Source of the DNA: Sthenelais limicola
Taxonomy: Eukaryota; Annelida; Polychaeta; Phyllodocida; Sigalionidae
Assembly: GCA_942159475.1 (NCBI GenBank)
Contig: OW804094.1
Coordinates: forward strand, 10,387,555 to 10,451,554
Reading direction: 5' to 3'
Length of the DNA stretch: 64,000 bases
In this document: one piece after another, positions 55,647 to 64,000 of the stretch
How positions within the stretch are numbered: the stretch's first letter is position 1
How the letters are laid out: each line of letters opens with the position of its first letter
Made by a program: the position numbers and the translations under genes
Notes under the pieces: model-generated
The model's database searches: none
The model's input: only the letters and a program-made list of their open reading frames with translations
Told to the model about the DNA's origin: nothing

Positions 55647-55890
55647 TGGGTCAGATTTTCAGAAAATGTACAATTAGCAGCTCTACACATTTAGGAAATT
55701 CTCCTAAATTAGGCTAAAATATGAAGAATACCGGGTATACCTGAGTATATATTTGGTGTCGCATTGATTTAAAGTATCGGTTCTGTTATGTTAAAGTCCA
55801 TTTTTTTTTTAAGCTTATTTTTGTCTTAAATGCGGGTTATTTGAAAAGATTGGTGAAGGTGAATTGTATATTTTCTGAAAATCTGACCCA
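55647..55890 (+). mobile_element. Family A MITE in intron 2
   Basis: TGGGTCAGATTTTCAGAAAA to GAAAATCTGACCCA, flanked by TG on both sides rather than TA. Slightly longer than standard because of a T10 run near 55800. Confidence 0.8.
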
Positions 55891-55905
55891 TGTACTGAAA
55901 ACTGT

Positions 55906-56092
55906 TTTTTTTTGTACATATCCTTCTTTCTCTTAATAATTTGTAACTTTGTAAGTTTTTGAGCAAATGTCAATTCTGAATTTATAATTAGGCATTCATC
56001 GGAAGACATGATAATATTATCATTATTGATTGAACAACCTACTGTATTTCCCATCTATACAAATAAAGAATTCTTGAAATGAAATGAAATAT
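55906..56092 (+). repeat. Retroposon 3' end in intron 2
   Basis: Related to 52887-53132; ends ACAAATAAAGAATTCTTGAA + ATGAAATGAAAT, a polyadenylation signal with an ATGAA tail. Confidence 0.6.
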
Positions 56093-56250
56093 TACTGAGA
56101 TTCGTTTTAAAAGCATCGATGTCAAAATAGATTCCTTCCGTTTTGAATACATATAATATTCGCAACAAACTCTCTATACAAATCAAGTGGAAGTTGTGTA
56201 TTAATCTTGCCATAGATATAATAGTTTCATATATTTTCTATTGCTCCAAG

Positions 56251-56318
56251 ACTATGAGAAGAAATTCGGTCGCATGGCAGATGGTTCTATAGTTTTTCTG
56301 AATACGGGAGGATCAAAG
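56251..56318 (+). CDS. Cyclase-family gene, exon 3
   Basis: Acceptor TGCTCCAAG|ACTATG and donor TCAAAG|GTAAAT. The phase 1 G of exon 2 plus AC makes Asp, giving VEDIL-DYEKKFGRMADG and SIVFLNTGGSK. The FGRxxDGSIVxLxTG pattern is typical of the cyclase family downstream of the metal motif. Other members usually have TGW where this has TGG. The exon ends in phase 0. The C-terminal part must lie beyond the BEL/Pao element and outside the window, or be lost. Confidence 0.8.
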
Positions 56319-56369
56319 GTAAATTACATTTCGATTACTCATCATTCGTTTTTGTATAATGGATATAAA

Positions 56370-56629
56370 TGCGATGTGTTTCAGGAAAATGAATCACAAG
56401 CCGCAAAATTGATATTTTTAAAAGTGATTTATTCACAAGATCTCTTTACTGGAATGTTCTGCTGATTGTTAGGGGGTTTAGCACTTAAAGTCATATGAAT
56501 CCATGTAACAAATTTCGGAACATTGTATCCTTGCGTTTTGAAGGCTTTTGTATGGAGTATATTTAGTTACTTTACTGGTAATTACCCATCAAGAAACATT
56601 GCAAACTTTTTTTTCAAAAATAAAAATAC
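56370..56629 (+). mobile_element. Family C element in intron 3, broken by the BEL/Pao LTR
   Basis: TGCGATGTGTTTCAGGAAAA through CAAACTTTTTTTTCAAAAAT; the family would continue with ATCAAACTTAAAATATAGAA, but at 56630 the retrotransposon begins. The right half should reappear after the element, outside the window. Confidence 0.75.
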
Positions 56630-57241
56630 TGTAACGGCGGTAACTGAGCGGGAGACTTCACGCCAGAGCTCCGTCACTCACCCTTGTGGGAAAACGGGGA
56701 ACTACGGCCTAAGGGTCTAATGTTTTCTATGGTTTTTAACTGTATTACTTCAAGGTAAAAATATATAATATTGGTGCTGATTTTACTAAGTCATTTACAG
56801 CTATTTTAGCTACTCTGTGTAGAGTAGATTATTTTTTCATGTTATATTATATTCACTGCTGTACTGGGAGCATTCTGCCCGTATACCCAAGCCAACAAGA
56901 ACACATGTGAAGCAAGGATTTGAATCTCCTTACTGAGTTGTTTTTCATCCCCAAAGATGGCATTCGTGGTTAGTAATTTCATTATATCAGCTGAAACTTG
57001 TTGTATTATGTATTATGTATGCTCTGTATTGGTTCATGTAGAGAAATATCGATTTGATGTATGTTTAAAGTTGATATCAACCAAGTATGTGTAGGATATG
57101 TGTGACCATGCTGGTTTGTTTACATAAGGAGTGGGACTGCTTAGTGAAGTTATTCTATGTCTTTGCAGTTTCACAGTCGGTCTAATCACCACTGTATGGA
57201 CACTAGTCGTTGAATAAAGATTTGGAAAGCAATCAGTAACA
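56630..57241 (+). repeat. Putative 5' LTR of the BEL/Pao element
   Basis: The left limit is well supported because family C sequence stops there and TGT begins. The right limit is a proposal: an AATAAA signal at 57213-57218 is followed by CAGTAACA at 57234-57241, an ACA end that mirrors the TGT start. I found no convincing primer-binding site right after it. A later end near 57435 (CCAGCA before ATGGTGGGAG) is an alternative. Confidence 0.4.
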
Positions 57242-58382
57242 GTGAAACACGAGCCAGGCATTGATGATGCTCCAGCAACGTCCATTGCTGCTGATGATGG
57301 TGTGGTACTATAGGGTGGTAATGTGTTCCCAATAGTCCATGCATCTCCCTCAAGCTATGAAGCAGGTTCCTCTGGGGAAGTACATTCGACCAGCGATTGC
57401 AGTTAGTCTAATGGTAGTCCAGCAGTGGTTCCAGCAATGGTGGGAGTTTTCTACTGCAGCAACAAGTCTACATTCTTCTCATGTCTACACCATACTATAG
57501 TGGCTAGCCAGTTGTGAGTTACAAGAACTATATCTCAAGCCAAGGACTGTTACAAGAACTGTCACAAGGACTCCAAGCATCAAGTACACCACCAGTAATA
57601 TTGACTTTAATTACATGTTCATCATTGAGGATCTTTCCCAGTGCAAGTGTCATAAAATCTGGTTAATTTCTATGTGCTTATGAGTATAATAATTCATTGA
57701 TATTTCTTGTCTCCTTACAACTCTGGTTACATATAGCCATATCGTCAGATGTGCAGAACAGGCAACTTTTATAGTAATTTTGAATGTATGACTGAAAGTA
57801 TATATGTTGTTATACGTTGTGTAGTGTCACCTGGTCAAGGAAATTAAGTGTGATTCACCTAATCAAGGTAACTAGGTATTATTCATCTGGTCAAGATAAT
57901 CAAATCTGGTCAAGATAATCAAATCTGGTCAAGATAATCAAATGTGGTTCACCTAAGTCAAGATAATTAGGTTGAATTCATTAAGTCAAGGTAATATAAT
58001 TATCACATTTTTGGTACACTTTACTGGTAACCTTATATATATATATCTCTTTGGAGTTTTTTCTCCCCTAGGAAGGTTATTGGTCATGTGAAAAAGGATT
58101 CTGTGTACCAACAGGTATTTGTGTTAATTCATTCATAAAGGTGCTCTATTTTTTATTGCTTTGTCTATATAGACATGCAGCTCAGGTTTGCATATTGTTA
58201 TCTCTGATGTTGGGTTTTGTCTCAGGTAATCTATTATAGGTATACAGCCCGAAATTCAATTCTGCTGCTGAATTCTAGGTGTTCAATACACAGGCACAGG
58301 TAAAATTCGATTGATATTTCCTCCATTTTCCCCCAATTATTGCATTCCACCCAGGGCGTGTTCATTATCCCAGTTCTTAAAG
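57242..58382 (+). other. Leader between LTR and gag-pol of the BEL/Pao element
   Basis: About 1.1 kb without a long ORF. At 57880-57955 a TCTGGTCAAGATAATCAAA unit (19 bp) occurs three times, with looser relatives (CACCTAATCAAGGTAACTAG) on both sides. The ATG at 58383 has a good context (AAAGATGG). Confidence 0.5.
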
Positions 58383-61300
58383 ATGGCCGACAAGGAGGTA
58401 GGTGAGCTGAGAGAACGGCTAGAAATGCTCGAGGAGAAAAACAGGAAACTCACTGAAACCATAGGAGAGGAGGAAAATCACACATTGCGCCAACAGATAG
58501 CGGACAATGAGACCGAGATAACCTCTATCCAGGAGAAAGTACAGGAAATTGAAAATGCCAAACCAGAACCAAGCTTGCCCGATGACGAAACACCAGACGT
58601 GGGGGACTTGAAGCGGAAGGCTGAGAACCTAGATACTAAACTGCGTCAATTGAGAGATCAGTGCAAGGCAGAGACTGATACGTCAAAGATCTCTGAGATC
58701 AAGGCAGAGATAGACGTAAAAGACAAGGAGTTTGTGGCTGTCCATGAAACGATCCAGAAACTCAATAAAAAGTCGTCCCGTGACAGGAGGAATACACAGA
58801 AGATGGACGCACTGAAGAACGATGAAGTCACAAAACGGAGGGACAAATTCGAAAGTAAGTACCAAAAACTGAAGGTAGCCCTCAAAGCAGCTCGCACCAC
58901 AGCAAAGGGAGAGCTGGAAGAAGATGCAAATCTGAAGCATCAAAACACTATCGATGAATGTGTCACCAAGCTTCTTGGCACATTCAATGATGTCAAGGCC
59001 ATGGGGACTCCTGCCCATGAAGTAGTACGAAAGATGGATGCTGCTTCTAACATGGCTGATGACATGGTGCGAGTGTTGCAAGAGTTGCTCATCATGGACG
59101 ACATGAGCGAGAAAGGCAAAAGGTACCTCCTTCGTCAACCCCTAAGCAAGGACTACGCGAGATCAGTCTATGGATCCACCGTGTCTAGGGTCAGCAAGTG
59201 GTCTAGGACAACAGATGGGCTAGAGCTGGAGAAGCAAAAGGCAGAGGCAGAACTAGCAGCCAAAAAGCAGGAACTGGCAATGAATGACGCAATCAACAAA
59301 CAGCGCCTGAAGCTTGAAAACTTGGAGAAGCAGAGGGATGTTAAGGCCTTAGAAGCAAAGGTTAAGGTACTGAGTGGCGATAGTGACCAGCAGAGTGATG
59401 TTTCTCATGTTGAGCCCACTAAGAACAAGCACATGACAGCTCCACCATACGAGTCCCCTCTTCGCCCCAATGCCAAGATCTTCAAGCCAAAGGTGCATGA
59501 GTATCATGAAGAAGAGGCTTCGCACACCACTAATGTGAGTTCCGCGGCTGAGAAAACCATGCTCCAGGCCATTACCAACAGCATCCAGACAGCTCACCTT
59601 CCGGTCCCGACTCCGCCAACATTCAAGGGAGACCCCTTAGAGTACGTAGACTTCAAAACTGCTTTCATGGACATGATAGCAGATCGCAATGTCCAGCCTA
59701 GAAGGAAGTTGTACTATCTGAAGCAGTACGTCGAAGGCCCAGCTAAGTCAGCTATAGCAGGATGCTTCTACGGCTCATCTGAAGAAGCATATGAGCAGGC
59801 ATGGTCTACCCTGGACAAACGCTATGGTCGCTCGTTCATGGTGCAAGAGGCACTAGGTAAGCGCCTGGAAAATTGGCCAAAGATCGGGAATAAGGACGCA
59901 AAGGGTTTGGAGTCCTACGCTGATTTCTTGAGAACCTGCTTGGACGCCATGCCCCACATCAAAGGCCTTAGTTCTCTCAACGACTACAAGGAGAACAAAA
60001 GGCTCAAAGCAAAGCTTCCCCACTGGTGTGCCTCACGATGGACGAGACAAGTCGCAAGGTTTCAGTTAGAAAGTGACGAATTTCCCTCGTTTGGTGAATT
60101 TGTCGCATTTGTGCAGAATGAGGCCGCTATTCTCAATCATCCCCTTTGCTCAACACCTGGCAATGAGGAGGAGACTTCCTCCCATGGCCCCAAGCAAAGG
60201 CGAGATAAACAAAGGCACACTCAAAGTGTAACCCTTGCAACATCTTCTCATGAGCAGGCACCTCCACAAAATTCATCATATCAGAAACTGACCAATGAGC
60301 AGGGAGCTTCGTCACGTAGCCCACAACCATGTACCCTATGTGAGAGCATGGAACACCGCATATGGGGGTGTCCGGCTTTCAAAAGCAAGTCCGTAGAAGA
60401 AAGAGTGAAAATAATAGGCAATAAGAGGTTGTGTTACAGGTGTTTCCGGAGCGGTCACTCATCCAAGGAGTGTACCAACACAGCAAAGTGTAAGGTGTGT
60501 AAAGGACAACACCATACCCTACTCCACCGCGACAGAGTCAGCGCGACTACGAAGCTCACCGCAGCTAGCGAAGACACTCAGGTTGGAAAAGAGCAAGAGG
60601 CCTTTTCCTGTAAGGCACACACTGACTCCAAGAATTGCACCTCGATGGTGTTGCCAGTGTGGGTGTCCGTAGGAAGTAAGGAAGATGAAGTTCTCGCATA
60701 CGCCCTACTGGACACACAGAGCGACTGCTCTTACATCAGCAATGATTTGGCCGCTAAACTAAGTGTTCCATCTCATGAAGTAAAGATGAAGCTCTCTACA
60801 CTTACTTCCACCACCTCCGTAATGTGTAGGAAGTACAGCGATGTCAAGTTGCGCGGCTGGAACAGCACAACTCCTGTCAACATCAACACATGCTACAGTA
60901 GAGATTTCATACCCTGTAATCGGCAACACATACCATCGAAGCACACGGTGGCAGAGGTACCGCATCTCCAGAAAGTCGCCCAAGCTCTTCCTCCAATCCA
61001 AGACTGCGAAGTAGGGTTGCTCATCGGCTACAACTGCCCTCAGGCTCTAGCTCCTCGAGAAACAGTGACCGGAGGCCCACAAGACCCATTCGCCGTCAAA
61101 ACCGACTTGGGGTGGAGCGTAGTTGGAGGCCCGACTGCGAGCGACCTGGAGGATGTCCACCATTGCCATCGTGTCGTCGCAAAAGAAGTGCCCTCACCAA
61201 CACCAAAGGATGCTCTATACATCCTAGAGCAAGACTTCAACGAGAAGGAAGTTGACGGCACCAGTCATTCTCAAGATGACCTCAAGTTCTTGCAATGCTT

Positions 61301-64000
61301 GGAGAAAGGCATACATGTCAACGTTGAAGGACATTTGACTATGCCATTGCCCTTCAAGGGGGAGCCATGCCTTCCCAACAACTATGCATATGCCAAGATA
61401 CGTCTTGAGCATTTAAAGAGGAAACTCCTGAAGGATGATCTCTACCGTGAGCACTATGCAAGCTTCATGAAAGAGATGATCGACAGGGGTTATGCAGAGC
61501 AAGTCTCTCCAGCTTTGCAGCAGGCAGATGTGAACTACATACCACATCACGGGGTCTATCACCCCCAGAAGCCCAACAAGATACGAGTTGTGTTCGACTG
61601 CAGCGCCAAATACAGAGGAACGTCCTTGAATGAGCAACTCCTGAAGGGACCGGACCTCAACAATCCGCTGATAGGTGTCCTCATCAGGTTCAGGGAAGAG
61701 AGGATCGCTGTAGTCTGCGACATTGAAAAAATGTTCTACCAATTCAATGTTGAACCAAAGGATCGGGATTGGCTACGCTTCCTATGGTGGGAGAATGGAG
61801 ATGTTTCAAAGTCTCCAGCCGAATACCGCATGAAAGTACACTTGTTTGGGGCAGCATCATCACCAGGTTGTGCCAACTATGGCTTGAAATTCTTGGCACA
61901 TAAGTTCCTAGATACATATCCAAAGGCATCGCAATTCTTGACGAGAGGATTTTATGTGGATGATGGGTTGAAGAGCGTCAAAACACCAGAGGAAGCCATA
62001 GAACTAATCAGACAATCGACAGAATTGTGCAAGCAAGGCAACATCAGGCTGCACAAGTTCTTGTCGAATGAAAGAGAGGTTCTACAATGCGTTCCTTCTT
62101 CTGAACGTGCCTCCGCAGTGTCGACCATCAACCTCGAATTTGATGACCTTCCGACTGAAAGGACCCTTGGTATCAATTGGAATGTGGCCAAAGACTCCTT
62201 CAGCTTTAACGTTGCCCTCAAGGAGCACCCTACAACTCGACGAGGCATATTGGCAACAGTTGCCTCAATCTACGATCCACTGGGGTTCGTAGCACCTGTC
62301 GTTCTTCCTGGCAAATTGATACTGCAAGAACTCTGTCGCAATGGTTCGCAATGGGATGATGTACTCCCCGAAGAACTTCAACCCAGATGGGAGCAGTGGA
62401 AGAGTCAACTTCAGGAACTAGAGCAGTTACTCATCCCACGCTGCTATAAACCGCACATGGCTGACAACATAACAAGAGTAGAGCTTCATCATTTCAGCGA
62501 CGCCAGCCAAACTGGCTATGGGCAGTGCAGCTATCTGCGCTACATTACCAGCGACAACAAGGTCCACTGCTCACTGGTCATAGCTAAGTCAAGGGTAACG
62601 CCTACCAAATTGACGACGATTCCAAGGTTAGAGTTGGCTGCTGCTGTTACGTCCGTGAAAATATCAACGCTCATCAAAGAAGAGCTAGAGTTTGCTGTTG
62701 ACCAAGAAGTATTCTGGACAGACAGCAAGGTAGTATTGGGATACCTAGCGAATGATGCTCGCAGATTCCATATATTCGTTGGAAACCGAGTCCAATACAT
62801 AAGAGAAAGGACATCAACTCAACAATGGCGTTATGTCCCAACAAAAGACAATCCGGCAGATATCGCCTCCAGAGGTATGTTAGTCAGAGAGCTACAGGCT
62901 TCACATTGGCTCACAGGTCCGAGCTTCTTGTGGGAGTCTGAGTTGCTGCCAACTGAAGTGGAACGTGAGCTCACACTGGGCGACCCGGAAGTCAGAGCCA
63001 ACGCACTACTTACAAAGAGCATTGAGGAAGTTCAACCTGACCTACTTGCCAGCCTAGCAAAGTACTCGGAGTGGAAATTCATGATCAGACTTGTCGCTAC
63101 TCTTAGGAAATGGAAAGGTGGAGGAGATTCAGTGTTGAAAGAAAACCAGGATGCAGAAGCCAACATTCTGCGTCAACTACAAAAGCATCATTTCCCGGAG
63201 GAAGTGATAAAGGTACAAAGGGACTCATTACCTCAGTCAAGCAACATCTCAGGCCTAAATCCAGTGCTTGATGAGAGTGGTGTACTCAGAGTGGGTGGTC
63301 GTCTTGCTAACGCTAATCTTCCAAGTGACATCAAGAGTCCTGCAATCCTACCTCGAGATGCCCATGTTACCAACGCCATAATAATGCATGTGCACCAGTG
63401 CACAAATCACCAAGGTCGCGGCCAGACACTCAATGAACTGCGGTCCCAAGGCTATTGGGTTATCGGCGGCTCACAGGCCGTGGCAAGAGTGATAAAGAAC
63501 TGTGCTGTGTGTAGGAAACTTCGACGTCCATTGGAGGATCAAAAGATGGCTGATCTTCCCAAGGAGCGAGTGATTCCCACTCCCCCTTTCACACATACAG
63601 GAATGGACGTCTTCGGACCATTCATGGTAAAGAGAGCAAGGTCTCAGGTGAAAAGATATGGACTTCTTTTTACCTGCTTCTGCAGCCGTGCAGTGCATGT
63701 AGAGTTACTTGATGACCTATCTACAGATGCCTTCTTGAATTCATTGCGTTGCTTCCTTGCTCTTCGCGGTGCTGTCAAAACCATCCATTGCGATCAAGGG
63801 ACAAACTTTGTCGGTGCCAACAATGAACTTCAAGATGGCCTAAAATCGCTAGATGCCAATGGTCTAGAGAGGTATTTAGCTGAGAGGCAATGCGAATTCA
63901 AGTTCAATGTGCCTCATGCAAGCCATGCAGGTGGCGTTTGGGAGCGCCAAATCAAGTCAATTCGAGCAATACTCCAAGACACGATTGCTATGTGTCCCAA
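58383..64000 (+). CDS. BEL/Pao gag-pol polyprotein (partial at 3' end, at least 1,872 codons)
   Basis: I translated the frame throughout and found no stop. Order: coiled-coil, charged N-terminus (1-170) and second heptad-rich stretch (about 279-325); gag-like DUF1759 region from TFKGDPLEYVDF (about 413-580); zinc knuckles CX2CX4HX4C at 650 and 684 and a CX2CX3HHX3H at about 703; aspartic protease active site DTQSD at 777; reverse transcriptase from IRVVFDCSAKYRG (about 1067), catalytic Asp 1113 (VCDIEKMFYQ) and YVDD 1191-1194; Pao-type region with YDPLGFVAP; RNase H-like Asp 1373 (FSDAS) and 1447 (TDSK) and PADIASRG; integrase zinc finger (His 1669 to CAVC 1707-1710) and core Asp 1742 (GMDVFGP), Asp 1804 (HCDQGTNF) and Glu 1854 (GGVWERQ). 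All catalytic residues are present. Minus-strand ORFs here are shadows. Confidence 0.95.
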   Translation, partial: MADKEVGELRERLEMLEEKNRKLTETIGEEENHTLRQQIADNETEITSIQEKVQEIENAKPEPSLPDDETPDVGDLKRKAENLDTKLRQLRDQCKAETDTSKISEIKAEIDVKDKEFVAVHETIQKLNKKSSRDRRNTQKMDALKNDEVTKRRDKFESKYQKLKVALKAARTTAKGELEEDANLKHQNTIDECVTKLLGTFNDVKAMGTPAHEVVRKMDAASNMADDMVRVLQELLIMDDMSEKGKRYLLRQPLSKDYARSVYGSTVSRVSKWSRTTDGLELEKQKAEAELAAKKQELAMNDAINKQRLKLENLEKQRDVKALEAKVKVLSGDSDQQSDVSHVEPTKNKHMTAPPYESPLRPNAKIFKPKVHEYHEEEASHTTNVSSAAEKTMLQAITNSIQTAHLPVPTPPTFKGDPLEYVDFKTAFMDMIADRNVQPRRKLYYLKQYVEGPAKSAIAGCFYGSSEEAYEQAWSTLDKRYGRSFMVQEALGKRLENWPKIGNKDAKGLESYADFLRTCLDAMPHIKGLSSLNDYKENKRLKAKLPHWCASRWTRQVARFQLESDEFPSFGEFVAFVQNEAAILNHPLCSTPGNEEETSSHGPKQRRDKQRHTQSVTLATSSHEQAPPQNSSYQKLTNEQGASSRSPQPCTLCESMEHRIWGCPAFKSKSVEERVKIIGNKRLCYRCFRSGHSSKECTNTAKCKVCKGQHHTLLHRDRVSATTKLTAASEDTQVGKEQEAFSCKAHTDSKNCTSMVLPVWVSVGSKEDEVLAYALLDTQSDCSYISNDLAAKLSVPSHEVKMKLSTLTSTTSVMCRKYSDVKLRGWNSTTPVNINTCYSRDFIPCNRQHIPSKHTVAEVPHLQKVAQALPPIQDCEVGLLIGYNCPQALAPRETVTGGPQDPFAVKTDLGWSVVGGPTASDLEDVHHCHRVVAKEVPSPTPKDALYILEQDFNEKEVDGTSHSQDDLKFLQCLEKGIHVNVEGHLTMPLPFKGEPCLPNNYAYAKIRLEHLKRKLLKDDLYREHYASFMKEMIDRGYAEQVSPALQQADVNYIPHHGVYHPQKPNKIRVVFDCSAKYRGTSLNEQLLKGPDLNNPLIGVLIRFREERIAVVCDIEKMFYQFNVEPKDRDWLRFLWWENGDVSKSPAEYRMKVHLFGAASSPGCANYGLKFLAHKFLDTYPKASQFLTRGFYVDDGLKSVKTPEEAIELIRQSTELCKQGNIRLHKFLSNEREVLQCVPSSERASAVSTINLEFDDLPTERTLGINWNVAKDSFSFNVALKEHPTTRRGILATVASIYDPLGFVAPVVLPGKLILQELCRNGSQWDDVLPEELQPRWEQWKSQLQELEQLLIPRCYKPHMADNITRVELHHFSDASQTGYGQCSYLRYITSDNKVHCSLVIAKSRVTPTKLTTIPRLELAAAVTSVKISTLIKEELEFAVDQEVFWTDSKVVLGYLANDARRFHIFVGNRVQYIRERTSTQQWRYVPTKDNPADIASRGMLVRELQASHWLTGPSFLWESELLPTEVERELTLGDPEVRANALLTKSIEEVQPDLLASLAKYSEWKFMIRLVATLRKWKGGGDSVLKENQDAEANILRQLQKHHFPEEVIKVQRDSLPQSSNISGLNPVLDESGVLRVGGRLANANLPSDIKSPAILPRDAHVTNAIIMHVHQCTNHQGRGQTLNELRSQGYWVIGGSQAVARVIKNCAVCRKLRRPLEDQKMADLPKERVIPTPPFTHTGMDVFGPFMVKRARSQVKRYGLLFTCFCSRAVHVELLDDLSTDAFLNSLRCFLALRGAVKTIHCDQGTNFVGANNELQDGLKSLDANGLERYLAERQCEFKFNVPHASHAGGVWERQIKSIRAILQDTIAMCP

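Larger units (their letters stand above)
56630..64000 (+). mobile_element. BEL/Pao LTR retrotransposon, 5' portion, continuing past the window
   Basis: The element interrupts a family C copy in intron 3 of the cyclase-family gene, in the gene's orientation. It comprises a putative 5' LTR from TGTAACGGCGG (56630), a leader and one long gag-pol frame with no stop before the window end. Domain order (gag DUF1759, zinc knuckles, protease, RT, RNase H-like region, integrase) is that of BEL/Pao. Absence of frameshifts or stops over 5.6 kb points to a young, possibly active copy. The 3' LTR and any envelope-like frame are not visible. Confidence 0.9.

Noticed and set aside
58658..63698. Minus-strand ORFs up to 151 codons
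   Set aside because: They are antisense to the open, domain-bearing BEL/Pao gag-pol frame.

Overview
The window looks like intergenic and intronic DNA of an animal, probably a marine invertebrate. I lean towards a mollusc or another lophotrochozoan, but nothing in the sequence fixes the taxon. The basis is GT-AG introns in a secreted cyclase-family gene, a BEL/Pao retrotransposon (a metazoan-restricted group), several families of short terminal-inverted-repeat (TIR) elements inserted into one another, and long minisatellites. There is no sign of operons, bacterial genes, viral genomes or CRISPR. Most open reading frames in 1-53 kb are repeat artefacts.

Layout. 1-10 kb: TIR elements, retroposon 3' ends and three minisatellites (43 bp x9, 27 bp x23, and a roughly 57-unit 29/30 bp array). 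11.46-14.69 kb: a non-coding 3.2 kb element whose TIRs resemble the commonest short element (family A), carrying about 19 scattered copies of a TACCGGACGTTCC motif found nowhere else in the window. 16-27 kb: more family A and family C elements, a composite inverted structure, a 12 bp satellite and foldback elements. 28.5-33.5 kb: a young LTR element with 275 bp LTRs, primer site and polypurine tract but a 4.15 kb non-coding interior, inserted into a TTA-flanked MITE (family H). 35.4-38.4 kb: three family A elements head to tail, the third split exactly by a 2.3 kb family H element. 39-52 kb: further MITEs, foldbacks, a 24 bp minisatellite holding a probable solo LTR, and retroposon tails.

53.3-56.3 kb: three exons of a plus-strand gene for a secreted cyclase-family (kynurenine formamidase/isatin hydrolase-like) protein. 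The exons join in compatible phases and give the HxGTHxDxPxH metal-binding motif. The following intron carries a family C element that is broken at 56,630 by a BEL/Pao retrotransposon. Its uninterrupted gag-pol frame (58,383 to the window end, at least 1,872 codons) has coiled coil, DUF1759, zinc knuckles, protease, reverse transcriptase, RNase H-like region and integrase. The rest of both the gene and the element lies beyond the window.

Family names (A, C, D, E, G, H) are local labels. A: about 237 bp, TIR starting TGGGTCAGATTTTCAGAAAA, TA target. C: about 400 bp, TIR starting TGTGATGTGTTYCAGGAAAA. D: host repeat into which A inserted. E: 3.2 kb relative of A. G: 180-200 bp, TIR AAGGGNGGTCTCCACTGG, TA target. 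H: TIR TGCACTTGTCAATTG, TTA target. Strand for A and C shows relative orientation only. No search or fold was run; all assignments come from reading the sequence.
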